Source: RUG14871 sp045539425 (GTDB lineage Bacteria; Bacillota_I; Bacilli_A; Erysipelotrichales; Erysipelotrichaceae). From it: a DNA stretch of 64,000 bases. The notes under the pieces were generated by a model, which was not told the DNA's origin, did not search any database, and saw nothing but the letters and a program-made list of their open reading frames with translations. The stretch is from the NCBI GenBank assembly GCA_045539425.1, contig JAZQFH010000008.1, forward strand, positions 110,615 through 174,614, in the 5' to 3' direction. Shown one piece after another: positions 1-6,636 of the stretch. Numbering within the stretch: the stretch's first letter is position 1; the number at the start of each line of letters is the position of its first letter. The position numbers and the translations under genes are program-made.

Positions 1-464
1 GCGGAGACCTGGTCATTGCGAATGGCGCCATCCGTGCGGAAGGAACTTCCAAGGAATATGTTCCGATCGAATTCCCGGCCGTTGCCAATATCGACATCGT
101 CAATGCCTTAGTTCAGGCTGCGAAAAACCGCAACCAGAAGTATCATGTCGGCGTTGTCGAATGCAAGGACTCCTACTATGGCCAGCATGAGCCGGAAAAG
201 AAACCGGTCAGCTATGAGCTTCTTAACCGCTGGGATGCCTGGTGCAGAGCCGGTGCGAAAGCCAGTGAGATGGAAAGTGCGGCGCTCTTTATCGTCGCCA
301 GCGTTCTGAATGTCCGCTGCGGTACGGTGTTACTCTGCTGCGGCAACCAGGAAAGACGGAAACTGCAGATGGAAGACCATATCGTTCACGATACGGGCGA
401 AGCGATTGCGACGGCGATTGAAGCTCTGCGCATCCTGATCAAAGAGGATCAGAAGAAGCAGTAA
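1..464 (+). CDS. udp: Uridine phosphorylase, 5'-truncated by window edge
   Basis: The last 153 codons of a nucleoside phosphorylase, read in the frame that begins at base 3. The family cleaves uridine with phosphate to uracil and ribose-1-phosphate in pyrimidine salvage. The fragment has the family pattern: a GDLVIANGAIRAEGTS stretch near its start (phosphate/ribose site), an EFPAVA segment, and EMESAALF around fragment residues 89-96, the Met-Glu pair that contacts the ribose. The spacing and the insertion-rich middle fit the uridine phosphorylase branch better than purine nucleoside phosphorylase DeoD. The start lies outside the window, so operon context is unknown. A small-RNA-like unit follows within 60 bases of the stop. 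Confidence 0.85.
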   Translation, partial: GDLVIANGAIRAEGTSKEYVPIEFPAVANIDIVNALVQAAKNRNQKYHVGVVECKDSYYGQHEPEKKPVSYELLNRWDAWCRAGAKASEMESAALFIVASVLNVRCGTVLLCCGNQERRKLQMEDHIVHDTGEAIATAIEALRILIKEDQKKQ

Positions 465-605
465 TTTCACATTATTTCACATAATTCTGTGATATTTTGG
501 CGGTATTTATCGGATATATTATAGGTGTAAGCAAGATATAGCTTACCTGTATGAATCCTCTTCTCCTGCTAAAATATTAGTATCATACAGATTCTATCCC
601 CTTAT
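465..605 (+). repeat. Diverged 140-bp repeat, copy 1 (promoter plus sRNA body)
   Basis: This block is repeated at 1231-1375, with roughly four bases in five identical by eye. Shared segments are a TTCACA...GTGATATTTTGGCGG upstream part, a TATATT -10-like box, GTAAGCAAGATATAGCTTAC, the pyrimidine run CCTCTTCTCCTGCTAA, and TTCTATCCCCTTAT. The two copies flank the gene at 700-1230. Their unequal central loops and different terminators mark them as diverged paralogues, not a recent duplication. Confidence 0.85.
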
Positions 606-643
606 AAAGAATTGAAAAGAAAAAGCCGAGAGGCTTTTTTCTT
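523..643 (+). ncRNA. Candidate stand-alone small RNA, copy 1 (about 115 nt)
   Basis: A TATATT/TATTAT box lies at 515-522; no consensus -35 is seen. The transcript would contain hairpin 1 (GTAAGC 527-532 with GCTTAC 541-546), hairpin 2 (CTGTATGA 547-554 with TCATACAG 583-590) whose loop holds CCTCTTCTCCTGCT (557-570), then an unpaired TTCTATCCCCTTAT (592-605). It ends at an intrinsic terminator (AAAAGCC 621-627, loop GAGA, GGCTTTTTT 632-640). The second copy has a compensated base pair in hairpin 2, which supports a functional RNA. C-rich unpaired segments are typical of Gram-positive sRNAs that bind Shine-Dalgarno regions; that role is inference. I do not recognise a named family. Confidence 0.65.
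615..643 (+). terminator. Intrinsic terminator of sRNA copy 1
   Basis: AAAAGCC (621-627), tetraloop GAGA, GGCTTTT (632-638) and a run of T. It separates the RNA unit from the gene starting at 700. Confidence 0.85.
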
Positions 644-644
644 A

Positions 645-673
645 TGTTTGGAAGGTTGGATGGGTAGTATAAT
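645..673 (+). promoter_or_regulatory. Promoter of the YbjQ-domain gene
   Basis: A perfect TATAAT lies at 668-673; the -35 region (TGTTTG, 645-650) is weak. The start codon at 700 is preceded by a Shine-Dalgarno GAGGTG (about 686-691), so this gene has an ordinary leader. Confidence 0.6.
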
Positions 674-699
674 AGAAATAGAAAAGAGGTGTTTTTATC

Positions 700-1230
700 A
701 TGATCGATGACAGAAAATACGCTTTTTACTGTCCGAAATGCGAAAAGGGATTCTATAAGCTTCCCGGTGAATATCACTGCCAGACGTGCGGGACGCCGCT
801 TCTCTCACTCAATCTGAGTAAGGAAGACTTCGAGAGTCTGAAAGAGGAAGAGCGGAATCTGAAGATCCGCGAAGCGAAAAAGGCAGCGCGGGAAATCAGA
901 AGAAATCAACTGGAGCAGATGATCATCACCACGACGCCCATCATTGAGAATCATCCGATACAGAGTTATCTCGGGATCGTAAGCGGGGAAATCAGCGAAG
1001 GCGTGAGTGCCCTGCGTGAGTTTTCCATGGGCTTTACGGGGATCCTCGGAGGACGTGACGATTCCTTTGAGGAATGCGTGATCCGCTGCCGCAAAGATGC
1101 CGTAAACGAGATGAAAGAGCGCGCTTTGGATCTTGGCGCAAATGCGGTTGTCGGCGTGAAAATCGACTATGAGAGCTTTGGCGGCTTCTTACTGGTCAAT
1201 GCGACGGGCACAGCGGTCATCGTGGAATGA
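700..1230 (+). CDS. Zinc-ribbon plus YbjQ (UPF0145) domain protein
   Basis: A 176-residue soluble protein. Residues 11-30 form a rubredoxin-like zinc ribbon (C11, C14, C27, C30). A charged helix of about 25 residues (43-66) links it to a C-terminal YbjQ/UPF0145 domain (about 77-176), recognisable from ISEGVSALREF, the FEECVIRCRKDAVNEM helix and the LGANAVVGVKIDYE strand. YbjQ domains are small oligomer-forming folds once proposed to bind heavy metals; no reaction is established. The start at 700 is set by the GAGGTG ribosome site. It stands alone between two related sRNA-like units, the second of which begins right after its stop. Function not known. Confidence 0.8.
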   Translation: MIDDRKYAFYCPKCEKGFYKLPGEYHCQTCGTPLLSLNLSKEDFESLKEEERNLKIREAKKAAREIRRNQLEQMIITTTPIIENHPIQSYLGIVSGEISEGVSALREFSMGFTGILGGRDDSFEECVIRCRKDAVNEMKERALDLGANAVVGVKIDYESFGGFLLVNATGTAVIVE

Positions 1231-1375
1231 TTCACATAATTTCACATTTTTCCGTGATATTTTGGCGGGATTTATCGGTTATATTGTAAGTGTAAGCAAG
1301 ATATAGCTTACCTGTACGTAAACCTCTTCTCCTGCTAATTATAAAAATAGTCGTACAGATTCTATCCCCTTATTT
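1231..1375 (+). repeat. Diverged 140-bp repeat, copy 2 (promoter plus sRNA body)
   Basis: Partner of the repeat at 465-605. It begins directly after the stop codon at 1230. The upstream block TTCACATAATTTCACA...CCGTGATATTTTGGCGGG, the TATATT box, both hairpins and the two C-rich segments are conserved. Confidence 0.85.
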
Positions 1376-1446
1376 TAGAAGGCGAAAGCCGGACGTCATT
1401 CAAAAATGACAGAGTAAGAGAGTCCTGAAAAGGGCTCTCTTTTCCT
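1287..1446 (+). ncRNA. Candidate stand-alone small RNA, copy 2 (about 155 nt)
   Basis: Same architecture as copy 1. A TATATT box lies at about 1279-1284. Hairpin 1 is identical (GTAAGC 1292-1297 with GCTTAC 1306-1311). Hairpin 2 is CTGTACG (1312-1318) with CGTACAG (1352-1358); the T-A pair of copy 1 is replaced by C-G, a compensated change. The loop keeps CCTCTTCTCCTGCT (1323-1336) and the downstream TTCTATCCCCTTAT (1360-1373). This copy adds two small hairpins (GGC-GAAA-GCC 1381-1390; GTCATT-CAAA-AATGAC 1395-1410) before its terminator at 1417-1446. Its end lies just ahead of the promoter of the NUDIX gene, so it is not a leader of that gene. Confidence 0.65.
1417..1446 (+). terminator. Intrinsic terminator of sRNA copy 2
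   Basis: AGAGAGTCC (1417-1425), loop TGAAAA, GGGCTCTCT (1432-1440, one G-T pair), then TTTTCC. Confidence 0.8.
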
Positions 1447-1455
1447 TTCTTGATG

Positions 1456-1464
1456 TGCTATAAT
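1456..1464 (+). promoter_or_regulatory. Extended -10 promoter, leaderless type, NUDIX gene
   Basis: TGC followed by TATAAT (1459-1464) ends only six bases before the ATG at 1471, so transcription would start at or next to the A of the start codon. No Shine-Dalgarno at usable distance. Confidence 0.65.
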
Positions 1465-1470
1465 CGGAGC

Positions 1471-1992
1471 ATGATCATCAAACGGTTTTATGACGATTTA
1501 TATGACTTTCAGGAAACGACGCACATCCGCCACACCGCCAGGGCACTGGCCAAAGATGAGGCGGGACGGTTTGTTTTTCTGAGAATCCAGGGGGAAGACA
1601 TGTTCGGCAAGCGCGACCATCTGGAAACCTGCGGCGGCGGTATGGAAGAAAATGAATCGCCGGAAGAAACGCTGCGCAGGGAAGTGATGGAAGAGCTCGG
1701 CTACCAAATAAAAAAAGCGGTTCCTCTTGGAACCATCATTGATGAATATCATCTGATACAGCGGGAAACGTATTCCCATTTCTTCTACTGCGAACTGGAT
1801 ACCTCCGTGCACTACGCACCGCAGTGGACGGACCTGGAGAAAACTCTCTTAAAGGATGCGGTGCATCTGAGTGTTGAAGAAGCGCTGCATGAGCTCAAAT
1901 TCCATCAGGTCGGAAAGGTCGGCACCATCGTTCAGCGCAGGGATCTCTTTGCGCTACGCTATCTGATCGACCACTTTCCTGATCTGGTATAA
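1471..1992 (+). CDS. NUDIX hydrolase
   Basis: A 173-residue protein with a complete NUDIX box: G56, E62, R70, E71, E74, E75 and G77 match the GX5EX7REUXEEXGU metal and pyrophosphate site. NUDIX enzymes hydrolyse nucleoside diphosphates linked to another group; the substrate cannot be told from the sequence. An upstream in-frame ATG at 1450 is rejected because it precedes the TATAAT box at 1459-1464; starting at 1471 gives a leaderless mRNA. The last 39 bases overlap the 3' end of the methyltransferase gene on the other strand, so the two genes converge without a terminator between them. Confidence 0.85.
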   Translation: MIIKRFYDDLYDFQETTHIRHTARALAKDEAGRFVFLRIQGEDMFGKRDHLETCGGGMEENESPEETLRREVMEELGYQIKKAVPLGTIIDEYHLIQRETYSHFFYCELDTSVHYAPQWTDLEKTLLKDAVHLSVEEALHELKFHQVGKVGTIVQRRDLFALRYLIDHFPDLV

Positions 1993-2505
1993 AACCGGCG
2001 CGTCGTGGCGGTCTTCATACGTATAGCTGCGCTCGACCCTGGCGTTTTTAAGCTCCGGCAGAATCTTTAAGAATTCGGAATGTTCCCTGGCGCCTTCGCT
2101 GTGGCCGATATAAAAGACAAGAAACAGGCATTTGTCTGACTTCAATAGGGCAAGTGCCTTTTTTATCGCAACAAAGGTGCTCTCCCATATGGTCGTGATG
2201 CTCTCATCTCCCTTGGGCAGATAGCCGAGGTTAAAGATCACGGCGTCAACTGCTTCCTTCACATAGCTGTCCATCTCTGCATGAGAGGCGAGGATCAGAG
2301 TGACGTTTGAACAGTCCTGCACTTTTTCACGGGTATGTTCCAGTGCTTCTTTCTGTATGTCAAAGGCGTAGACCTTTTGGGCATTCTGCGCCAGAAAGAG
2401 CGTGTCAAAGCCGTTTCCCATGGTCGCATCGATCACGACACTGTCGGAATCGATCTCTTCCAAAAGCCAGCGGTGAGCAACGGTATTAATATTCTCGGGT
2501 CTCAT
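1954..2505 (-). CDS. ytqB: tRNA U34 (mnm5s2U) methyltransferase-like, YtqB/MnmM family
   Basis: A 183-residue class I SAM-dependent methyltransferase of the small YtqB family. The SAM-binding motif is near the start (VIDATMGNGFDT, residues 24-35), followed by the acidic end of strand 2 (VYAFDIQ) and the family-typical NLGYLPKGD loop. Bacillus YtqB is now known as MnmM, which adds the methyl of 5-methylaminomethyl-2-thiouridine in the tRNA wobble position; this identity is by family resemblance and by the ytqA neighbour. The start at 2505 has an AGGGAAAG ribosome site and overlaps the end of ytqA by 20 bases. Its 3' end overlaps the NUDIX gene by 39 bases. Confidence 0.8.
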   Translation of the reverse strand: MRPENINTVAHRWLLEEIDSDSVVIDATMGNGFDTLFLAQNAQKVYAFDIQKEALEHTREKVQDCSNVTLILASHAEMDSYVKEAVDAVIFNLGYLPKGDESITTIWESTFVAIKKALALLKSDKCLFLVFYIGHSEGAREHSEFLKILPELKNARVERSYTYEDRHDAPVLYQIRKVVDQIA

Positions 2506-3439
2506 AATACTTTCCCTGATACGAATCCTTTCTCTTCTGAAGCTTGGCAATCTCATTGCGGACCACCGTCTTCTTTTTGATCCAGAGCGGTGCGACGAGT
2601 TCCTCATCGATCCCGTCTCCGGTCACGCGCTCAATCACCATCTCCGGCGGCAGGATCTCCAGCTGCCTTACGACGATATCGACGTATTCTTCCAGCGATA
2701 AAAGTTCAAACGGTGCGCCCCGGTAATCCTCATAGAGGGCGGAACTTCTTAAGATGTTGAGCATGTGGATCTTGATCCCGTCAACGCGGAGTTCGGCGAC
2801 TTTCCGCGCGGTCTCTAACATCATCTCGTCCGTCTCATTTGGCAAGCCGTTAATGATGTGCAGCGTTGTTCTTATACCCCGCTCTTTGAGCTTTTGCACC
2901 ATTTCGTAGAGTTCTTCCGCCGAGTGCTGACGGTTCATTTTGCGCATGGTTTCTTCATGAATTGACTGCAGGCCCATCTCGACGGTGAGCGGCTTTCTCT
3001 GATTCAGCTGAGCGAGATAGTCCAGTTTCCCATCATCCAGGCAGTCGGGACGCGTGGCAATGGAAATCTCGGCAATATCGCTGCGTGATGCAAAGGGCTC
3101 AAAGATCTCTTTGAGCTGTTCTAATGGCGCATGGGTATTGGAATACGCCTGAAAGTAGGCGATGCCGAGACAGTCCGGCCACTTGTGACGCATGACGCTC
3201 AGCCCTGCTTCATACTGCTCTGAAAGCGGCAATAGCGGATCCTTCACAAAATCCCCGCTTCCGCTTTCCGAACAGAAGCGGCAGCCTCCGAATGCCTTCG
3301 TACCGTCACGGTTGGGGCAGGAAAAGCCCGCGTCTAAAGGTACCTTGGCGACCTTGGCGTGATACTTGTGCTTCAGGTAATAGGAGTAGGTATGATAACG
3401 CAGATTATCGTCACTGTAGGGAAAAGGATTCTGATACAT
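2486..3439 (-). CDS. ytqA: Radical SAM protein, TIGR01212/YtqA family
   Basis: A 317-residue radical SAM enzyme of the Elp3-like TIGR01212 group. The cluster cysteines are C41, C53 and C56 (FSCPNRDGTKAFGGCRFC), a spacing characteristic of this family. Further family segments are IATRPDCLD, TVEMGLQS and THLHIINGLP-like TTLHIINGLPNE. In Bacillus the gene sits beside ytqB as here, suggesting a joint role in tRNA wobble modification; the reaction of YtqA is not established. The ATG at 3439 is preferred over a TTG at 3454 because TATAAT (minus strand, 3446-3451) ends six bases before it, giving a leaderless transcript with no Shine-Dalgarno. Confidence 0.85.
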   Translation of the reverse strand: MYQNPFPYSDDNLRYHTYSYYLKHKYHAKVAKVPLDAGFSCPNRDGTKAFGGCRFCSESGSGDFVKDPLLPLSEQYEAGLSVMRHKWPDCLGIAYFQAYSNTHAPLEQLKEIFEPFASRSDIAEISIATRPDCLDDGKLDYLAQLNQRKPLTVEMGLQSIHEETMRKMNRQHSAEELYEMVQKLKERGIRTTLHIINGLPNETDEMMLETARKVAELRVDGIKIHMLNILRSSALYEDYRGAPFELLSLEEYVDIVVRQLEILPPEMVIERVTGDGIDEELVAPLWIKKKTVVRNEIAKLQKRKDSYQGKYYETREY

Positions 3440-3445
3440 GATTCT

Positions 3446-3451
3446 ATTATA
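3446..3451 (-). promoter_or_regulatory. -10 box, leaderless type, ytqA
   Basis: TATAAT on the minus strand, six bases from the ATG at 3439. No -35 consensus (ATACTT at the right distance) and no ribosome site. Confidence 0.6.
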
Positions 3452-3471
3452 CAATTAAGGGCAAAATGAAG

Positions 3472-3477
3472 TATAAT
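3472..3477 (+). promoter_or_regulatory. -10 box of the AI-2E-family gene
   Basis: TATAAT 19 bases before the ATG at 3496, with an AGGAG ribosome site between. It diverges from the ytqA promoter. Confidence 0.55.
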
Positions 3478-3495
3478 TAAATTCAGGAGAATAAA

Positions 3496-4569
3496 ATGAA
3501 TTTTGATAAGCATAAGAAATTTCTAATACAGTTTGCCTATTACGGCGTAATCATATCCCTGGCATATCTGTTCCTTAAATATCTTCTGAAGTATCTCTGG
3601 CCGTTCATTCTCGGCTGGCTGATCGCTTCGCTTTTTAAGAAACCGATCAAATATATCACCGACAAGTTCAAAATCAAGCGCGGTCTGGTATCCTCAATCA
3701 TTCTTCTGGTTTTCTATACCTGTATCGTCAGCCTGGCGGTAGTACTGAGCATCCAGCTGGCCACATGGGTCATCGCCTATGTTTCCAAGATTCCGCAGAT
3801 GTACTCGGAATCGATTGAGCCGACGCTCTATCAGGCATACAATGCCATTCAGAAGTTTGTGTCGGAACTCGATCCGTCCATTGCCAATAACATCCGGAAC
3901 TTCCTGGAGACAGTCATCTCCAAGATCGGCGAGGGCGTCACCAATGTTTCCATGAGCGTCGTCTCCATGTTAAGCGGATATGTGACGAAGATCCCGATGA
4001 CGTTAGTCAGCATCATGATGACGATCATCTCAAGCGTCATCATTGCCATTGACTACGATGACATCAATCTCTTCATCATTCATCAGTTCTCCGATGAGCA
4101 GAAGCATCTGATCTATGAGATCAAGGACTATCTGAGCGGCACGGTTCTTTCGTGTCTGCGCTCCTACATCATGATCATGGGGATCACGTTTGCGGAATTA
4201 CTGCTGGGCTTTCTGATTTTCGGCATCAAGAACGGCGTTCTGATTGCGGCAATTACGGCAGTGCTGGATATTCTGCCGGTTCTCGGCAGCGGCACGGTCT
4301 TAATTCCATGGAGTGTGCTCTCCTTTATCGTCGGCAACTATATCCGGGGCATCGAGCTTCTGATTCTCTACGCGGTCATCACGGTGATTCGTCAGTTCGT
4401 TGAGCCGCATCTGGTCGGTCAGCAGATGGGTCTGCATCCGATCGTTACGCTCAGCTCCATGTATATCGGCACTCAGATTTTCGGCGCCATCGGCTTATTC
4501 GGGGGACCGATTCTGCTCTCTCTTCTGAGCCACCTCAACAAAAAAGGTATTATCCATATCCTGAAATAG
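3496..4569 (+). CDS. AI-2E family membrane transporter
   Basis: A 357-residue polytopic membrane protein with about seven or eight hydrophobic segments and the AI-2E (UPF0118) family layout: two N-terminal helices (about 15-70), a long amphipathic region (about 95-150), and a C-terminal block containing DILPVLGSGTVLIPW, a conserved proline-glycine loop, and RQFVEPHLVGQQMGLHP. Family members export autoinducer-2, small cations or unknown solutes; the Bacillus relative YtvI is sporulation-linked. No substrate can be assigned. The gene is monocistronic, with its own promoter, an AGGAGAA ribosome site and a terminator that overlaps its stop codon. Confidence 0.85.
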   Translation: MNFDKHKKFLIQFAYYGVIISLAYLFLKYLLKYLWPFILGWLIASLFKKPIKYITDKFKIKRGLVSSIILLVFYTCIVSLAVVLSIQLATWVIAYVSKIPQMYSESIEPTLYQAYNAIQKFVSELDPSIANNIRNFLETVISKIGEGVTNVSMSVVSMLSGYVTKIPMTLVSIMMTIISSVIIAIDYDDINLFIIHQFSDEQKHLIYEIKDYLSGTVLSCLRSYIMIMGITFAELLLGFLIFGIKNGVLIAAITAVLDILPVLGSGTVLIPWSVLSFIVGNYIRGIELLILYAVITVIRQFVEPHLVGQQMGLHPIVTLSSMYIGTQIFGAIGLFGGPILLSLLSHLNKKGIIHILK

Positions 4570-4588
4570 CGGATATGGATTTTCTATT
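4552..4588 (+). terminator. Intrinsic terminator overlapping the stop codon at 4569
   Basis: ATCCATATCC (4552-4561) pairs with GGATATGGAT (4571-4580); the nine-base loop contains the stop codon. TTTCTATTT follows. Confidence 0.8.
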
Positions 4589-4608
4589 TCTGAAATTGAT
4601 GGGAACCA

Positions 4609-4637
4609 TAGACTTTCTTATGGGGAACGGGTACAAT
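4609..4637 (+). promoter_or_regulatory. Promoter of the phn transport operon
   Basis: TAGACT (4609-4614), 17-base spacer, TACAAT (4632-4637). The GTG start at 4667 follows a strong GGGAGG ribosome site. No Pho-box-like repeat could be recognised. Confidence 0.6.
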
Positions 4638-4666
4638 GGTAATGACAAGAAAGGGAGGAAATTCTT

Positions 4667-5779
4667 GTGAAAAAATTATTAGTTGTTTTATTAAGCATGC
4701 TGATGGTTGTGACAATGTTCGGTTGTTCCAAACCGGCAGATGATCAGCAGCCAGCAGAAGGCGGCGAAGCGACAGCTACAGTTGTTGATGAACTGAACAT
4801 CGCTTTCGTTCCATCCAAACCGGCAGACGCCATTTTAGCAGCTGCAGAACCGTTAAAGCAGATGTTAATTGACAAACTGGCCACAAAAGGTTTCGATGTC
4901 AAAACAGTCAATATCGACGTAGGTACAAACTTCGCTGTTGTCGGTGAAGGTATGGCCAGCGGCGCAATCGACATCGGATTCTTAAACTCCAGCACGTATA
5001 TCTTATACAGTGACTCTGTCGATCTCTTACTCGAAGCCTTAAGAAGCGGTGTCGGCGATGCGAACGGCCGTGTCATTATGCCTTCCGAAGGTATCACACC
5101 TTGGAACAGCGGCATCACTACGGATGCTAACGAAATGGCAACTGGTTACGCTGCATTAACTTATGTCAATATCGCAACGGAAAAAGGTGCTGAATTATAC
5201 CAGAAGACATTAGACGGTACGTTAACTTGGGAAGATCTGGATTCCGCAAGATGGCAGTCCTCTTCTCCGACTTCCGGCTCCGGCTACATCTATCCGTCCA
5301 TCTGGATCAACAACACATTCGGTGAAGGCGCCGGTAATGAAAAGAGAACCATTGCTTCCTTAAGCAACCTGGTTGCTGACCAGTCCTATTCCGATATGAT
5401 GAATTCCTTATTAACTGGCGGCTGCGATGTCATCGTCGGTTATGCGGATATCCGTAAAGATGCTGCTTCCACGACAAGCTTTGAAGCTGCTTATGCAGAT
5501 GAAATCGCTGCTGGCACTTACAAGAATGTCTGGGATGTCATCAAGATCATCGCTGTTTCCGACTTCATCATGAACGACAACATTTCCGTTGCAAAACAGG
5601 AAGTTGACCCGAAGATGACTCCGGAATTAGTGAAGGCTTTACAGGAAGCTTTCATGGAAATCGGTTCCACACCGGAAGGCTTAGCCACGGTTGCACCGTA
5701 CAGCCATCAGGGTTACCAGATTGGTCAGGACTCTGACTATGACGGAACCAGAGCAGCTGCTAAATTATTCCAGGAATAG
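4667..5779 (+). CDS. phnD: Phosphonate/phosphite-type ABC importer, binding lipoprotein
   Basis: A 370-residue lipoprotein with a signal peptide and lipobox TMFGC (Cys20). The mature part is a PhnD-like (PF12974) periplasmic-type binding protein: FVPSKPADAI near the N-terminus, a VGEGMASGAIDIGFLNSSTY segment lining the ligand site, and SSSPTSGSGYIYPS, the Ser/Thr-rich anion-binding loop. The family binds phosphonates, phosphite, hypophosphite or phosphate; the ligand cannot be decided here. The GTG start is fixed by the GGGAGG ribosome site. It heads a four-gene importer operon, with a strong internal terminator just after it that should make the binding protein more abundant than the ATPase and permeases. 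Confidence 0.87.
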   Translation: MKKLLVVLLSMLMVVTMFGCSKPADDQQPAEGGEATATVVDELNIAFVPSKPADAILAAAEPLKQMLIDKLATKGFDVKTVNIDVGTNFAVVGEGMASGAIDIGFLNSSTYILYSDSVDLLLEALRSGVGDANGRVIMPSEGITPWNSGITTDANEMATGYAALTYVNIATEKGAELYQKTLDGTLTWEDLDSARWQSSSPTSGSGYIYPSIWINNTFGEGAGNEKRTIASLSNLVADQSYSDMMNSLLTGGCDVIVGYADIRKDAASTTSFEAAYADEIAAGTYKNVWDVIKIIAVSDFIMNDNISVAKQEVDPKMTPELVKALQEAFMEIGSTPEGLATVAPYSHQGYQIGQDSDYDGTRAAAKLFQE

Positions 5780-5794
5780 TTTGAATTGTATGGT

Positions 5795-5833
5795 AAAAGG
5801 TGCATGAAATTTATTTTCATGCGCCTTTTTTTT
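5795..5833 (+). terminator. Intra-operon terminator between phnD and phnC
   Basis: AAAAGGTGCATGAAA (5795-5809) pairs with TTTCATGCGCCTTTT (5815 onward; one G-T pair), followed by eight or more T. It is likely an expression step-down inside the transport operon. Confidence 0.85.
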
Positions 5834-5856
5834 GAGAAAAGGGGAGGTAGTCCACT

Positions 5857-6636
5857 ATGATTCAGTTTGATCATGTAGACAAAGTATATGCCAACGGTAC
5901 CAAAGCGTTGGACGATGTGAATGTAACCATCGAGCAGGGCGAATTCGTCGCCATTATCGGCCTGTCCGGTGCCGGAAAATCCACGATGATCCGCACCATC
6001 AACAAAATGATTGACGTTACTTCGGGAACGGTAACGGTCGACGGGCTGAATGTTTCGGAATTAAAAGGAAAGGATCTGAGAAAATACCGCCGCAAAGTCG
6101 GTATGGTCTTCCAGTCCTTTAACCTGGTTTCCCGTACCAGCGTGATCAATAACGTTCTTTCCGCAAGAGTTGCCGATATGAATTTCTTCCGCACACTCTT
6201 CGGTTTATATTCCAAAGAAGATAAGATCACGGCTCTGGAAGCACTGGATAAAGTCGGTATTCTGGACAAGGCTTATATCCGTGCCGACCAGCTTTCGGGC
6301 GGTCAGCAGCAGCGTGTCGCTCTGGCACGTACGCTGGCGCAGAACCCGCAGATCATTCTGGCAGACGAACCGGTTGCCGCACTGGACCCGGTCATGGCCG
6401 ATGTTGTCATGAGTGACTTCCAGAAGATCAATAAGGAGATGAATATTACGGTTCTGATCAACATCCACCATGTTGATCTGGCGTTACAATATGCAGACAG
6501 AATTATCGGTATTCAGGCCGGCAAAATCGTCTTTGACGGTCCGACTTCCGTTTACAAGCAGAACGAAAAGGAGAACTTCAGAAAGATCTACGGACGTGAC
6601 ATCAGCGATGATGACTTAATGAAGGAGAAACTCTGA
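5857..6636 (+). CDS. phnC: Phosphonate-type ABC importer ATPase
   Basis: A 259-residue ABC ATPase. Walker A is GLSGAGKS (residues 35-42), the signature motif LSGGQQQR (146-153), and Walker B IILADE (166-171), followed by the D-loop and the switch histidine in NIHHVD. Length and the VFQSFNLVSRTSV Q-loop context match PhnC. It powers uptake by the two permeases encoded next. The start follows a GGGGAGG ribosome site, and its stop overlaps the next start codon by one base (TGATG). Confidence 0.9.
   Translation: MIQFDHVDKVYANGTKALDDVNVTIEQGEFVAIIGLSGAGKSTMIRTINKMIDVTSGTVTVDGLNVSELKGKDLRKYRRKVGMVFQSFNLVSRTSVINNVLSARVADMNFFRTLFGLYSKEDKITALEALDKVGILDKAYIRADQLSGGQQQRVALARTLAQNPQIILADEPVAALDPVMADVVMSDFQKINKEMNITVLINIHHVDLALQYADRIIGIQAGKIVFDGPTSVYKQNEKENFRKIYGRDISDDDLMKEKL

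Noticed and set aside
465..699. Copy 1 of the sRNA unit as a riboswitch of the YbjQ gene
   Set aside because: A strong terminator is followed by a separate TATAAT promoter for the YbjQ gene, and copy 2 is likewise separated from the next gene by its own terminator and promoter.
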